A stretch of 64,000 bases of DNA, from the NCBI GenBank assembly GCA_002245855.1, contig NOUX01000006.1:62001-126000 (forward strand). Reading direction: 5' to 3'. A model generated the notes under the pieces. It saw nothing but the letters and a program-made list of their open reading frames with translations, did no database searches and had not been told where the DNA came from. This stretch comes from Sphingobacterium cellulitidis (GTDB lineage: Bacteria > Bacteroidota > Bacteroidia > Sphingobacteriales > Sphingobacteriaceae). This document shows, one piece after another, positions 31,620-40,874 of the stretch. Numbering within the stretch: position 1 is the first letter of the stretch; each line of letters begins with the position of its first letter. Both the position numbers and the translations under genes were made by a program.

Positions 31620-34034
31620 ATGAAGACAAAATATATATTAGCTCTGTTAGGAGCAACTACTATTTTTACTGCAGCGAATGCACAAACCACCTTAAAGGGT
31701 AAAGTCAGCAGCAATAACAATGAATCCATCTCGGGATTAAATGTAAAGGTTAAGGATCAAGTAACGATGTCGGATGCCAATGGGTACTTCGAATTGTATA
31801 TTCCCTTTTCTGGTTCTTTCAATGTTGAGATCACAGGGGTTGGATATGACAAGGAATCCGTATATGTAAATCCAAAGGAATCCACTACGCAATTAGGAAC
31901 CATAGTAGTAAGGCAATCGAATCAAAAAATCCAGGAAGTAGAAGTTACAGGATACAACTCGATCAATGATAAAGTACTGAATGTAGGCAAGGCAGGGATT
32001 ATTGATCGGGACTTGCCACAAGCGGTTCAAATTATTAACAAGCAAGTCATTGCCGACCAACAGGTAAATAGATTGAGTGATGCTTTGAAGAATGCGAATG
32101 GTGTTGCTATGGGGGCAAATCGTGGAGGTGTCAATGAGAATTTTTATGCTCGTGGATATAGCTTAGGTGCCAATAATATCTTTAAGAACGGCGCCCGTAC
32201 AAATAATGGTGGATCGATTGAGGCCAGCACCTTGGAATCTGTTGAAATATTAAAAGGGAGTGCCGCGATTTTATATGGAGGTGTAACTGGCGGTGCGGTT
32301 ATCAATTTGGTGACGAAAAAGCCAAAGTTTGAATATGGTGGTGAAGTTTCAATGCGTGTAGGAAGTTATAATCAGTATAAACCCATTGTAGACGTTTATG
32401 GTCCTATTTCAAAGAAATTAGCATTCAGAGTTGTAGGAACTGGAGAATATGCAGAAAGCTACCGCGATTATGTTGAAAGTAAACGGTTTTATATTAACCC
32501 CTCCCTACTCTATCAAATCTCAGATAAGACCAGTATTAACCTGATGTTCGATTATTTGAAATCTGATTATACTCCGGATTTCGGAATAGGCTCAGTTGAT
32601 GGAAAAATCAATAAAGATGTTGGTCGAAATACGTTCTTGAATACAGGTTGGGCTTTCAATAAAACTAATTCTAAGAATGGTCAATTAAATTTTGAGCATG
32701 TTTTCTCGGAGAATTGGAATTTGCAAGCTATAGCGAGTTACCAGCAATATGGCCGGGATTATTATGGTTCAGAAAGAATTCAAGCGAAGTCTTCCATGTT
32801 TCCTCGGAATTTAAATCGAACAGAACAGGATGAGCTTACATTCAATCAACAAGTTAATTTGCGTGGAAGCCTAAAAACAGGAGGTCTGAAACATCAGCTT
32901 GTGATTGGAGCGGATGCGGATCAATCGAACACGAAGAATTATGCCTTCAATATTTTCGCGAATGGGCTCAATGTAGCGCCAAACGCGGTTTATGACACCA
33001 TAAATATCTTTGATCCGTATAATTCCATTAAGCGTACGGATATGCCTGGAGTTGGATTAAAAACCAGAACCAGCACAGATATCTACCGTTATGGGGTATT
33101 TGTTCAGGATTTGATCTCCTTAACGGAACAATTTAAAGTGTTGGCAGGTATTCGTTATACCCATCAAACCACTCAAAATGCGGAGGTTTACGACTATGCA
33201 AAAGGCGAGACGACAGTTACTCCAAATAAAGGAAAAGATGATGTTGACATGGGCAATAAGGTAGATAAAGCATGGTCTCCTAAGTTTGCCTTGATTTATC
33301 AACCTATTCCGACTACAAGTATTTTTGTAAGTTATGCGAATAATTTCACTCCTAATTCAGGATATGATATCAATTATCAACCTATGGGACCGTCTGTAAT
33401 TGATCAATACGAGGCAGGGGTAAAAAATGATTTCTTTAATGGTAGATTATCAGCGAATCTGACTTGGTATAGAATTGTAAATAATAGGTTTGCACAGTCT
33501 ATTATCCCAACCGATCCCACCAAATTTGATGTAAATATGAAGGAATTTACTGGTAAAACAGCTTCAGATGGAGTTGAGTTGGATTTAACAGGTAAAATTA
33601 CAGAGGGTTTAAATATTATGGCAGGTTATAGCTATAACTTTATGCGATATCTAGAGACCAATGATTTAGGTAATGTTGAAGGAGTTCGTTTGGTCGGAAC
33701 TACAGCGCATACAGCCAATGGAACAGCATTTTATTCTTTCCAAAATGGTAATCTGAAAGGATTGAAACTTGGTTTATCAGCATTTTACACTGGTAAAAGA
33801 AACGCGGGATGGAATAATACTAAAGCAAATATCAAGGATGGTTTAGACCGATTGATTGCCGTGGATCCATTCACCACATTTGATTTTTCTGCGGGTTATA
33901 GTTATAAAAACTGGAGTATCTTGGGAAAAGTTAGCAATATTGGAGATGCCTTTAATTACTATGTTCATGAGAATTATAGTGTGAACCCTATTCCGCCAAG
34001 AAGTTTTACAGGAACATTGAGTTATAAGTTTTAA
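31620..34034 (+). CDS. TonB-dependent siderophore receptor (FhuA/FepA type)
   Basis: 804 residues: signal peptide (1-21, ending ANA), a carboxypeptidase-regulatory-like domain (about 24-100), then the siderophore-receptor plug with LPQAVQIINKQVIADQQVNRLSDALKNANGV and NNIFKNGARTNNGG...EILKGSAAILYGGVTGGAVINLVTKKP. The barrel has MFDYLKSDYTPDFGIG and ends SFTGTLSYKF. It takes up an Fe(III)-siderophore with TonB energy. It is followed by a strong terminator and then the convergent AraC-type regulator. Confidence 0.9.
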   Translation: MKTKYILALLGATTIFTAANAQTTLKGKVSSNNNESISGLNVKVKDQVTMSDANGYFELYIPFSGSFNVEITGVGYDKESVYVNPKESTTQLGTIVVRQSNQKIQEVEVTGYNSINDKVLNVGKAGIIDRDLPQAVQIINKQVIADQQVNRLSDALKNANGVAMGANRGGVNENFYARGYSLGANNIFKNGARTNNGGSIEASTLESVEILKGSAAILYGGVTGGAVINLVTKKPKFEYGGEVSMRVGSYNQYKPIVDVYGPISKKLAFRVVGTGEYAESYRDYVESKRFYINPSLLYQISDKTSINLMFDYLKSDYTPDFGIGSVDGKINKDVGRNTFLNTGWAFNKTNSKNGQLNFEHVFSENWNLQAIASYQQYGRDYYGSERIQAKSSMFPRNLNRTEQDELTFNQQVNLRGSLKTGGLKHQLVIGADADQSNTKNYAFNIFANGLNVAPNAVYDTINIFDPYNSIKRTDMPGVGLKTRTSTDIYRYGVFVQDLISLTEQFKVLAGIRYTHQTTQNAEVYDYAKGETTVTPNKGKDDVDMGNKVDKAWSPKFALIYQPIPTTSIFVSYANNFTPNSGYDINYQPMGPSVIDQYEAGVKNDFFNGRLSANLTWYRIVNNRFAQSIIPTDPTKFDVNMKEFTGKTASDGVELDLTGKITEGLNIMAGYSYNFMRYLETNDLGNVEGVRLVGTTAHTANGTAFYSFQNGNLKGLKLGLSAFYTGKRNAGWNNTKANIKDGLDRLIAVDPFTTFDFSAGYSYKNWSILGKVSNIGDAFNYYVHENYSVNPIPPRSFTGTLSYKF

Positions 34035-34050
34035 TAAATCAGAAGCAAAG

Positions 34051-34087
34051 AAAAACCGGATTGTCTAAACAATCCGGTTTTTTTTTG
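34051..34087. terminator. Bidirectional terminator between the siderophore receptor and the AraC gene
   Basis: AAAAACCGGATTGT (34051-34064), loop CTAA, ACAATCCGGTTTTT (34069-34082), then more T. The A run on the other side can serve the minus-strand gene. Confidence 0.88.
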
Positions 34088-34109
34088 TAATTATTAAGGA
34101 TAAAGAGTT

Positions 34110-35054
34110 TTAAAATAAATGAATATTATTCAGGATATCCGGCAAGGCTTGGACACCTTCATGAGCGATCAAGAAGGTATAGCGCAAGGAATTTGGGATG
34201 ATTCCGAAATACTTTTTAAAAGCGGTTGTAAAATGGGTTGAATGTTTATAACCTGTCATTCGGGCCACATCAGAGATGCGGTATTTTCCCATTAAAATAA
34301 GCTTTTTAGCATGCTCCATTTTCATTTCAGTGATGTAATTCATGATGGTTTTACCATAGAATTGCTTGAAATGTTTCTTTAAATACTGTTCGTTGGTTCC
34401 TACCGACTTCGCTAAGTCTGAAATAGTATGGTTTTTTGAAAGATCCTCATCGATTAATTTCTTGGCCATCTGAATTTTATCATAATGGTTTTTATTGACG
34501 ATGATTTCTTTGTTTTCATTTTCTACATACAGACTTTCCACCTGATGAATAATGATTTCCAGGAGTAGGGATTGAATTTTCAACTGATTGATATAAGAAT
34601 CAGCTTCATAAAGATCAAAGATTTGTTGAAGAGAAAGTCCAATTCTTGCGTCTGCTTTGGTCAAAAGACCATGTTGAAACCGGTTTTTGTCGGTGATGTA
34701 CTTATCGTGAAATGCGAGAAGTTTATCGCTAGGGATCAACATCAAAAGAATTCGATTGTCAAGACAGATGCTTTTGAGATCGAACAGGTCAGCCTTATTC
34801 AAATGGATTAACAAGTTGTCACCCGCATTGAGGAGATAGCTTTCTTGTTGAATTTGAATGGTACAGTTTGCTGAGTCATCAAGGACCAATAGATTTAAAT
34901 AGCCTTCAATTGGGGAAATAAAGTTGAATCTTTGGCGACCTTTCAAGACCGTAAAATACATAAGAGTCCCCAGTTCCAGCATATTAGCTGATAAACTGTT
35001 ATTGGATTCCGATAATTTTTCCGATTGCGTAGCTTTTTTTTCCGATTGCGTCAT
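34110..35054 (-). CDS. AraC-family transcriptional regulator
   Basis: 314 residues. The N-terminal part (1-200) is a cupin-like ligand or partner domain with no clear motif. The C-terminal 100 residues form two HTH units: HTISDLAKSVGTNEQYLKKHFKQFYG and KYRISDVARMTGYKHSTHFTTAFKKYFG, followed by the usual I-P-x-x-x-R ending. It lies between two iron-uptake receptors and is divergent from the second, so it probably activates one or both when the siderophore is present, as AraC regulators of siderophore systems do. Its start lies 89 bp from that of the second receptor. Confidence 0.88.
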   Translation of the reverse strand: MTQSEKKATQSEKLSESNNSLSANMLELGTLMYFTVLKGRQRFNFISPIEGYLNLLVLDDSANCTIQIQQESYLLNAGDNLLIHLNKADLFDLKSICLDNRILLMLIPSDKLLAFHDKYITDKNRFQHGLLTKADARIGLSLQQIFDLYEADSYINQLKIQSLLLEIIIHQVESLYVENENKEIIVNKNHYDKIQMAKKLIDEDLSKNHTISDLAKSVGTNEQYLKKHFKQFYGKTIMNYITEMKMEHAKKLILMGKYRISDVARMTGYKHSTHFTTAFKKYFGIIPNSLRYTFLIAHEGVQALPDILNNIHLF

Positions 35055-35063
35055 TTTGCTATT

Positions 35064-35111
35064 TAGAATAATTCTACATTTGCAGCAGTATTTATTTAGA
35101 CTTGTTCTAAA
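35064..35111. promoter_or_regulatory. Divergent araC / second-receptor promoter with two inverted repeats
   Basis: TAGAAT-A-ATTCTA (35064-35076) is a perfect dyad. TACATTTG (35075-35082) is a plus-strand -7 element. TTTAGA-CTTGT-TCTAAA (35095-35111) is a second perfect dyad right behind it, like the box in front of the other receptor gene. The second dyad is the best candidate for an iron repressor site and the first may bind the AraC protein; both assignments are inferred. Confidence 0.5.
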
Positions 35112-35143
35112 GAAAGTCGAAGTTAGTATATTATTCTGGAATA

Positions 35144-37567
35144 ATGAAACAATTTTACCTTACCAATTTATTTTTTATCCTCTGTATCATCGTTTATGGA
35201 CAGACATCTACTATTACAGGTAAGGTTCATTTATTAGATGGCACTGCAGTTGCACAGGCGACTGTTCGAATTGAAGGGACACCAATTGCGAGTGTTTCAG
35301 ACCATAATGGCTTCTATAAGTTAGAGGCTGTACCCTACGGGAAGCAAACGATTTTAGTAACATCTATTGAAATCAAACCCAAAAGACTTCCCCTGGATGT
35401 GAAAAAGGAGAGTTATGATTTACATATTCATATTGATCCACGTGGAGACATCAGTTTGGACGAGGTTCGAGTACAAGGGAACTCAGTCAAACGCGAGATA
35501 GAGACCAAAGGTTTTGCGGTTAATGTGATTGAGACAAAGGAAGCATCCACTCGTAATATCCAAACCAATGAGTTATTAGATCGTACGGTTGGAGTTCGGG
35601 TTCGTCAGAGTGGCGGATTAGGATCAGAAGTTCAATATAACCTAAATGGGATGACAGGTCGTTCTGTAGGGATTTTTATTGATGGGATTGAGATTTCCAC
35701 CTATGGTTCTTCCTTTAATCTAAATAATATTCCTCCAGCTATGATTGAGCGGGTTGAGGTTTATAAAGGTGTTCTTCCAGCGCATTTAAGTGGGGATTTA
35801 TTGGGTGGAGCTATCAATATTGTTCTTAAAAAAGGAACCTCTACCAATAATTTATCGGCGTCTGTTTCATACGGTTCTTTCAATACAACCCAATCGGATG
35901 TGAGTGGATTATATAGAAATTCCAAAAATGGATTTACTGCTCGGGTTTCAGGTAGTTTCTTAAACTCGGATAATGACTATGAGATTTGGGGGAAGTTTTC
36001 AAAATACATCATGCCAGATGGAGTAGTGCAACGTAACTACCGGACAAAGCGTTTCTTTGATGGTTATAAAGCGATTTCAGGTCGTTTTGAATTTGGTTTT
36101 ACGGATGTAAAATGGGCGGATGTCTTTTTCCTAGGATATAATATTTCAGATTCACATAAAGAAATTCAACACGGTCAGACGATGGGTACTCCTTATATGG
36201 GCAGGACCTCAGATGCTACGGCGAATGTATTAAGCTTGACCTATAATAAGAAGGATTTATTTGTACCGGGTTTGAGGTTAAATTTAAATGCAGTTCATAG
36301 TTTCCGTAATACCAACATCGTGGATACCATTCCATGGGCATATAACTGGGATGGCCAGATCCGCATAGATTTTAAGGGGAATCCTGTTAAACGCAGCGAT
36401 GGGGCACAACAAGGGAAACCCTCGTTGACAGATATTAATCGTCAGGTGACGAATATCCGTTCGAATCTTAGTTATGATATTTTCTCGGGGCATAGATTAT
36501 CCGTAAACCATGTATTTTATACGGTTGATCGTAAGGATAAAAACTTATTGATCAAGGATGGTAATTCGGGGGTAAATAGTTCAAATGATTTATCTAAGAG
36601 CGTATTTTCCTTTAATTATGAGGCCCAGACTTTCAATAATAAATTAACGACGAATCTATTCTACAAGCTTTACCAGCAATCGTTGGGAGACATCAAATAT
36701 AAGGGTGTAATAGAAAATGGGCAGACAGTAATCGTGAAAGACGAAATTCGTGATAACAGGTTTAACTCAGGATATGGCTTGGCGGTATCTTATAAATTAT
36801 TTAACCAGTTTATTCTATTGACTTCAGCTGAAAAGGCTGTTCGCATGCCCTCAGACAATGAGATTTTTGGTAGCCCTGAAGATAATGTTTTGTCAAACTC
36901 TGTTCTACTTCCTGAAGTCAGTGATAATTATAATGCTGGATTTCGTTTAGGAACGTTTGAATTTGGCGATAACAAATTTGTGCTGGGGACCAATGTGTTT
37001 TGGCGAAACACCAAAGATAGAATTATGCCAAGGGCGAATGAATTGATAAACAGCCAAGAAATAGAGTTGACCCAGTTTGTAAACTTAGGTAAATCACAAT
37101 CCTTGGGATTTGAAGGAGAATTCAGTTATGGCTATAAAGATAAGTTGAGTTTGATGTTTAACTTTTCAAAATTCAATTCATTGTTCAAGCAGGAGTTTGA
37201 TGCGACAACAGGTCAAAAGATGACCTATTACAACAAGCAAATTCCAAACGAACCTTTTTACACCATGAATGGAAATATCCATTATCGTCTGGATAATTTG
37301 ATTCAAAAATCATCTCAATTAAACCTCTTCTATAATATTGGCTATGTGGCGCCATTTAGCACGGTTTGGCCAGAGTCGGATAATTTCATTACTCCTTCAC
37401 AATACGCACAGAATCTGGGTATGAGTTATGTTTTTCCGAGCAAGAAGATAATTGTGGCATTGGATGTCAAGAATATTTTTAACGCGGAGATCTACGACAA
37501 TTTTGCGGTTCAAAAGCCAGGGCGTGGGTTTTATTTAAAGCTGAATTACTCAATTAACAAAATATAA
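35144..37567 (+). CDS. TonB-dependent receptor, XusA-like
   Basis: 807 residues: signal peptide (1-20, ending VYGQ), a carboxypeptidase-regulatory-like domain (about 24-100, ITGKVHLLDGTAVAQATVRI), a plug with NTELLDRTVGVRVRQSGGLGSEVQYNLNG-type sequence and MIERVEVYKGVLPAHLSGDLLGGAINIVLKK, and a barrel ending YLKLNYSINKI. It is followed after 21 bp by a DUF4374 lipoprotein and then a PepSY protein. That order is that of xusA-xusB-xusC, the xenosiderophore uptake operon described in Bacteroides thetaiotaomicron, so the substrate is probably a siderophore made by other bacteria. Orthology has not been tested. Confidence 0.85.
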   Translation: MKQFYLTNLFFILCIIVYGQTSTITGKVHLLDGTAVAQATVRIEGTPIASVSDHNGFYKLEAVPYGKQTILVTSIEIKPKRLPLDVKKESYDLHIHIDPRGDISLDEVRVQGNSVKREIETKGFAVNVIETKEASTRNIQTNELLDRTVGVRVRQSGGLGSEVQYNLNGMTGRSVGIFIDGIEISTYGSSFNLNNIPPAMIERVEVYKGVLPAHLSGDLLGGAINIVLKKGTSTNNLSASVSYGSFNTTQSDVSGLYRNSKNGFTARVSGSFLNSDNDYEIWGKFSKYIMPDGVVQRNYRTKRFFDGYKAISGRFEFGFTDVKWADVFFLGYNISDSHKEIQHGQTMGTPYMGRTSDATANVLSLTYNKKDLFVPGLRLNLNAVHSFRNTNIVDTIPWAYNWDGQIRIDFKGNPVKRSDGAQQGKPSLTDINRQVTNIRSNLSYDIFSGHRLSVNHVFYTVDRKDKNLLIKDGNSGVNSSNDLSKSVFSFNYEAQTFNNKLTTNLFYKLYQQSLGDIKYKGVIENGQTVIVKDEIRDNRFNSGYGLAVSYKLFNQFILLTSAEKAVRMPSDNEIFGSPEDNVLSNSVLLPEVSDNYNAGFRLGTFEFGDNKFVLGTNVFWRNTKDRIMPRANELINSQEIELTQFVNLGKSQSLGFEGEFSYGYKDKLSLMFNFSKFNSLFKQEFDATTGQKMTYYNKQIPNEPFYTMNGNIHYRLDNLIQKSSQLNLFYNIGYVAPFSTVWPESDNFITPSQYAQNLGMSYVFPSKKIIVALDVKNIFNAEIYDNFAVQKPGRGFYLKLNYSINKI

Positions 37568-37588
37568 TTACTCTCTAAAAATAATCAT

Positions 37589-38944
37589 ATGAAATCGAAT
37601 CTCTTAAAGTTTGCTGTACTTGCGGCAATTGCATCAAACATAACTTTTTCAAGTTGTTCTAAAGATAGTTCAGGACCTGAAGTTGAGGTAGAAGATAATA
37701 TTCGTTGGATTACAGTTTCTGGGGCATTGATGGATGCCGAGCCAGGTGATGGTAATGCTGGGACCATGGTTTTCAGTATGAAACCGGAAGATGCGAAGAA
37801 TCCAAGTTTTTCAGTAAATGTATTTGACCAAGGCTTGCATGTTAAGTCATCAAGAACAGCGCGTTTACAAGGATCTGCTGACGGGAAATATTTGTATAAC
37901 ATCCAGTATACGGGTGATGATGGTGGTATTTTCAACAAATATAGAGTTCGTGGCGGAAAGAATTTAACGCCAGATGGTCCTGAAGTTGAAACGGCGACTT
38001 ATGTAAGTACTTCACCACGTTGGTTAAAAGCAGCAGAAGGCATTGGAGTTGCTGTTAAAGCGGCAGGTAATGATGTTGTTTACACAGGTTCAGCTCCGAA
38101 TTTTGTTTATAAGGAAAGGTCTTCGGCTATTGATGTAATTTCATTGGATTTGAACAATCCTAGAATCACAGAGACCAATAAGTTTGAATTAAAAATGACT
38201 GCAGAAGAGATTGCTGCTGGTTATTATTTTAGCCGTATTGATGTTCCAGTAATCAATAAAGCGGGTAATAAAGTATTTATTGGGGCTGCAGTTTCTAAAG
38301 ACAATACCAAGCAATTCACGCTAGGAACAGATGGTAAACCAACTTGGGCAACAGACAGAACTGGAGAAAAAAGCTGGGCTAAAACATTGGTATTGGATTA
38401 CCCATCCTTATCGAATCCAAAAGTTATCACTTCAAATAAAACTAGAGGTAATACAAATGGCTACCGTAGTACAATGCAATATGTTGGTACGGATGGTCAT
38501 GTTTATCAGGCAACATCTGGTGAGGCTGCTGGTACAGGTGGTTCAAAAATCTTAAGAATTAACAGTTCTACCAATGATTATGATGCTTCTTATGTATTTA
38601 GCTTGGATCAAGCTTTAGGAGTTAAGGACTCTTACATTGAGACTTGGAAATATGTTGGTGATGGTATTGGCTATGTAGTTTATAATGTTGCTGGAAATGG
38701 TGGTTATATCGCTAGAGTCGACTTGAAAAATAATACGGCTAAGAAATATGATATACCAGGTGAGGCAGATTTAAAATTCCGTCAGATTCAAAACATTGCT
38801 TTAGAAGGGGATGATGTATTTATTGCTGTTGCAGCGGTAGGTAAAGATGGAAACATTTATGTTTTCAATAGAAAAACAGGAGCGATGACTGTAGGAGCGA
38901 AGCTTGTCAACAAAACTGGAAATCAATACATAGGTATTTATTAA
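37589..38944 (+). CDS. DUF4374 lipoprotein, XusB-like siderophore-binding propeller
   Basis: 451 residues with a lipoprotein signal ending FSSC (about Cys24). The mature protein shows repeated blade-like segments: NIRWITVSGALMDAEPG, GKYLYNIQYTGDDGGIFNKYRV, AIDVISLDLNNPRITE, GNKVFIGAAV, GYRSTMQYVGTDGHVYQ and GNIYVFNRKTGAMT. This matches DUF4374. XusB of Bacteroides, a surface lipoprotein that binds enterobactin-type siderophores, has this kind of fold and operon position. It should work on the cell surface together with the receptor encoded just upstream. Confidence 0.82.
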   Translation: MKSNLLKFAVLAAIASNITFSSCSKDSSGPEVEVEDNIRWITVSGALMDAEPGDGNAGTMVFSMKPEDAKNPSFSVNVFDQGLHVKSSRTARLQGSADGKYLYNIQYTGDDGGIFNKYRVRGGKNLTPDGPEVETATYVSTSPRWLKAAEGIGVAVKAAGNDVVYTGSAPNFVYKERSSAIDVISLDLNNPRITETNKFELKMTAEEIAAGYYFSRIDVPVINKAGNKVFIGAAVSKDNTKQFTLGTDGKPTWATDRTGEKSWAKTLVLDYPSLSNPKVITSNKTRGNTNGYRSTMQYVGTDGHVYQATSGEAAGTGGSKILRINSSTNDYDASYVFSLDQALGVKDSYIETWKYVGDGIGYVVYNVAGNGGYIARVDLKNNTAKKYDIPGEADLKFRQIQNIALEGDDVFIAVAAVGKDGNIYVFNRKTGAMTVGAKLVNKTGNQYIGIY

Positions 38945-38965
38945 TACATCAATAATTTATCAATT

Positions 38966-38998
38966 CAGGTGTGCATTCAATTGCTCACCTGATTTTTT
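38966..38998 (+). terminator. Hairpin with T tract between the DUF4374 and PepSY genes
   Basis: CAGGTG (38966-38971) pairs with CACCTG (38986-38991), helped by TGC/GCT inside, and ATTTTTTC follows. It would reduce, not necessarily abolish, transcription of the PepSY gene. Confidence 0.6.
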
Positions 38999-39021
38999 CA
39001 TTAAATAGTACAAAGAGAAAA

Positions 39022-40377
39022 ATGAGTAAAAAAGTAAGAAAATCAACAACCTGGATGAAGGTGCGGAAGCTGTTCAACGACATCCATTTATGGGGCGGGT
39101 TGATTTCAGGAATTGTGGTCTTTATTGTTTGTATCACAGGGACAATCTATACCTACAACACTGAGATTAGGGCGATGGCAATGCCAGAGTTCAATAAGGT
39201 GAAAGTTGAAGGAACTAAGAAAAATGCTGATGAGCTTTTGTCAATAGTAGAGCCGGAGGTAAATGGCAAGATTGTAGGTGTTAAGGTTCCGTTTGCAGAG
39301 AATGCAACGACCATGTTCATGTACAATAAGAAAGAAAAAGAAGGGGAAGGAAAAGAGGCTGAGAGTGCGAAGCCTGAGAAAGTTGCGCCAGTTCAAGGTG
39401 AGAAAGGGAAATCCGAGAATAAAGAAGTGTCAGGAGGAAAACCTGCTGCTCCAGTAGCTGCAAAAGCGGGGCCTGGAGGACCTGGAGGAGGTCGTGGACC
39501 AAGAGCAAATCAATTGGCCGTGAATCCATATACTGGACAAATCATTGGTGATCCAAGTGATGTGAAGACTAAGACAGCTGAGTTTATGGGTAAGATGTTT
39601 AGCTTGCACCGTTGGTTGTTATTAAATGAAATTGAAGAACCCATTTTTGAAGGGGTTGAAAACAGGAAATTGGGATCTTGGATTACAGGGACGGCGACCT
39701 TATTGTTTTTGTTAGGTGTAATAACCGGGATTGTAATCTGGTTTCCGAATAAGTTGAGATCATGGAAGAATGGTTTAAATATTCGTTGGAATGCGAATTG
39801 GAAACGCGTGAACCATGATTTACATAATACGCTAGGTTTTTACAGCTGTATTATTTTGTTCTTTATGGCGGTAACTGGTCCTTTCTGGTCATTTGACTGG
39901 TACCGTGCCGGTTGGCAAAAGACCTGGGGAACCTACAAGTCTCCAGATGCACCAAAAGAGGAAAAGGCTCCGGTATTATCCAATATTCCTGCTGATGGGA
40001 AGAAAGCTTTGAATATTGAGGAAACGATCTTGGCGGTGAATAAAATCCTTCCTTATGATGGGGATGTTACGATCAATTTTGCGAAAGATAGTGTCGGAAC
40101 AGTATCGATCAGTAAGAATAGAGTGGGATTTTTTGCACCATCTGCTGGGGATAAATTAGTATTAGATCAATATAGTGGTGAAGTGTTGGAAAGAGATGTG
40201 TTTCGTGAGAAGCCATTTAATGAAAGAGCTTCAGCTTCGATCAAGGCTTTGCATATTGGTGATATCTATGGACCATTTACGAAACTGCTATACTTCATTT
40301 CTTGTTTAATTGCGACATCATTGCCTGTTACAGGAGTAATGATTTGGATCAATAAAATGAAGAAAAAATCAAAATAG
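39022..40377 (+). CDS. PepSY-domain inner membrane protein, XusC-like (putative siderophore reductase)
   Basis: 451 residues from the ATG at 39022; an upstream GTG (38971) lies inside the terminator-like hairpin. PepSY-associated helices: KLFNDIHLWGGLISGIVVFIVCITGTIYTYN (about 14-45), SLHRWLLLNE and a second pair around GSWITGTATLLFLLGVITGIVIWFP, HDLHNTLGFYSCIILFFMAVTGPFWSF, and a final helix. Conserved His in the first, HRW and HDLH segments may bind haem. Between helix 1 and HRW is a long insert (about 95-170) rich in K, E, P, then GPGGPGGGRGPR. Such proteins are thought to reduce ferric siderophores at the inner membrane. Confidence 0.82.
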   Translation: MSKKVRKSTTWMKVRKLFNDIHLWGGLISGIVVFIVCITGTIYTYNTEIRAMAMPEFNKVKVEGTKKNADELLSIVEPEVNGKIVGVKVPFAENATTMFMYNKKEKEGEGKEAESAKPEKVAPVQGEKGKSENKEVSGGKPAAPVAAKAGPGGPGGGRGPRANQLAVNPYTGQIIGDPSDVKTKTAEFMGKMFSLHRWLLLNEIEEPIFEGVENRKLGSWITGTATLLFLLGVITGIVIWFPNKLRSWKNGLNIRWNANWKRVNHDLHNTLGFYSCIILFFMAVTGPFWSFDWYRAGWQKTWGTYKSPDAPKEEKAPVLSNIPADGKKALNIEETILAVNKILPYDGDVTINFAKDSVGTVSISKNRVGFFAPSAGDKLVLDQYSGEVLERDVFREKPFNERASASIKALHIGDIYGPFTKLLYFISCLIATSLPVTGVMIWINKMKKKSK

Positions 40378-40402
40378 GATTAAAATTTCTCTTTATACTA
40401 TG

Positions 40403-40433
40403 GGGTTTGGCTGTGATGGTCAAGCCCTTTTTT
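40403..40433 (+). terminator. Terminator after the PepSY gene
   Basis: GGGTTTG (40403-40409) pairs with CAAGCCC (40421-40427), one G-U pair, then TTTTTT. Confidence 0.6.
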
Positions 40434-40461
40434 AATGGAAATTGACCTATGATTTGGATAA

Positions 40462-40499
40462 AACAAGAATGCCCAGCAAATAAGCTAGGCGTTCTGTTT
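40462..40499 (-). terminator. Minus-strand terminator of the holin-like gene
   Basis: AGAATGCC and AGC (about 40466-40476) pair imperfectly with GCT and GGCGTTCT (about 40484-40494). The A-rich left flank gives U on the minus strand. Confidence 0.5.
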
Positions 40500-40526
40500 G
40501 TTTTAAAATAGTGGTTTTTTGAGTTT

Positions 40527-40874
40527 TTATTTGTTATCGCTTCCCATACGGCCGATTATCATTTCAATAACAGCAACAATAATTGCAAAGAAGAAAGCTG
40601 GCCAAAATCCTGCTACATCAAATTTTGATCCCATGATTTTATCGGATAACATAATCATCAACACGGTGATGATAAATGATACAAGACCAAATGTTAACCA
40701 ATTTAATGGGAAAGTAAATAAACGTAGAATTCCACCTACAATTGCATTTACCAAGCCAATAACCAAACCCGTTAGGATAGCCCATCCGAAACCAGCTACA
40801 GTTACACCAGGAATGATCCAGGACGCGATTGCAACGACTAAACCTGTGACTAAGAGACTAATAATGAACCTCAT
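40527..40874 (-). CDS. Phage-holin-family-4-like membrane protein (YvlD type)
   Basis: 115 residues with four hydrophobic segments: MRFIISLLVTGLVVAIASWIIPGVTVAGF, AILTGLVIGLVNAIVGGILRLFTFPLNWLTFGL, FIITVLMIMLSDKIMG and FWPAFFFAIIVAVIEMIIG. The P-G-V-T-V and R-x-x-T-x-P-x-N motifs are those of the holin superfamily IV/YvlD proteins. Despite the name, there is no phage gene near; these are chromosomal membrane proteins of unknown role. Single gene. Confidence 0.8.
   Translation of the reverse strand: MRFIISLLVTGLVVAIASWIIPGVTVAGFGWAILTGLVIGLVNAIVGGILRLFTFPLNWLTFGLVSFIITVLMIMLSDKIMGSKFDVAGFWPAFFFAIIVAVIEMIIGRMGSDNK

Noticed and set aside
37585..37938. Minus-strand ORF opposite the DUF4374 lipoprotein start
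   Set aside because: It is a shadow of a well supported lipoprotein gene on the other strand, with no signal of its own.
40527..40874. Holin-like protein as a sign of a prophage
   Set aside because: No phage structural, integrase or lysis genes are near; the family is a normal chromosomal one.
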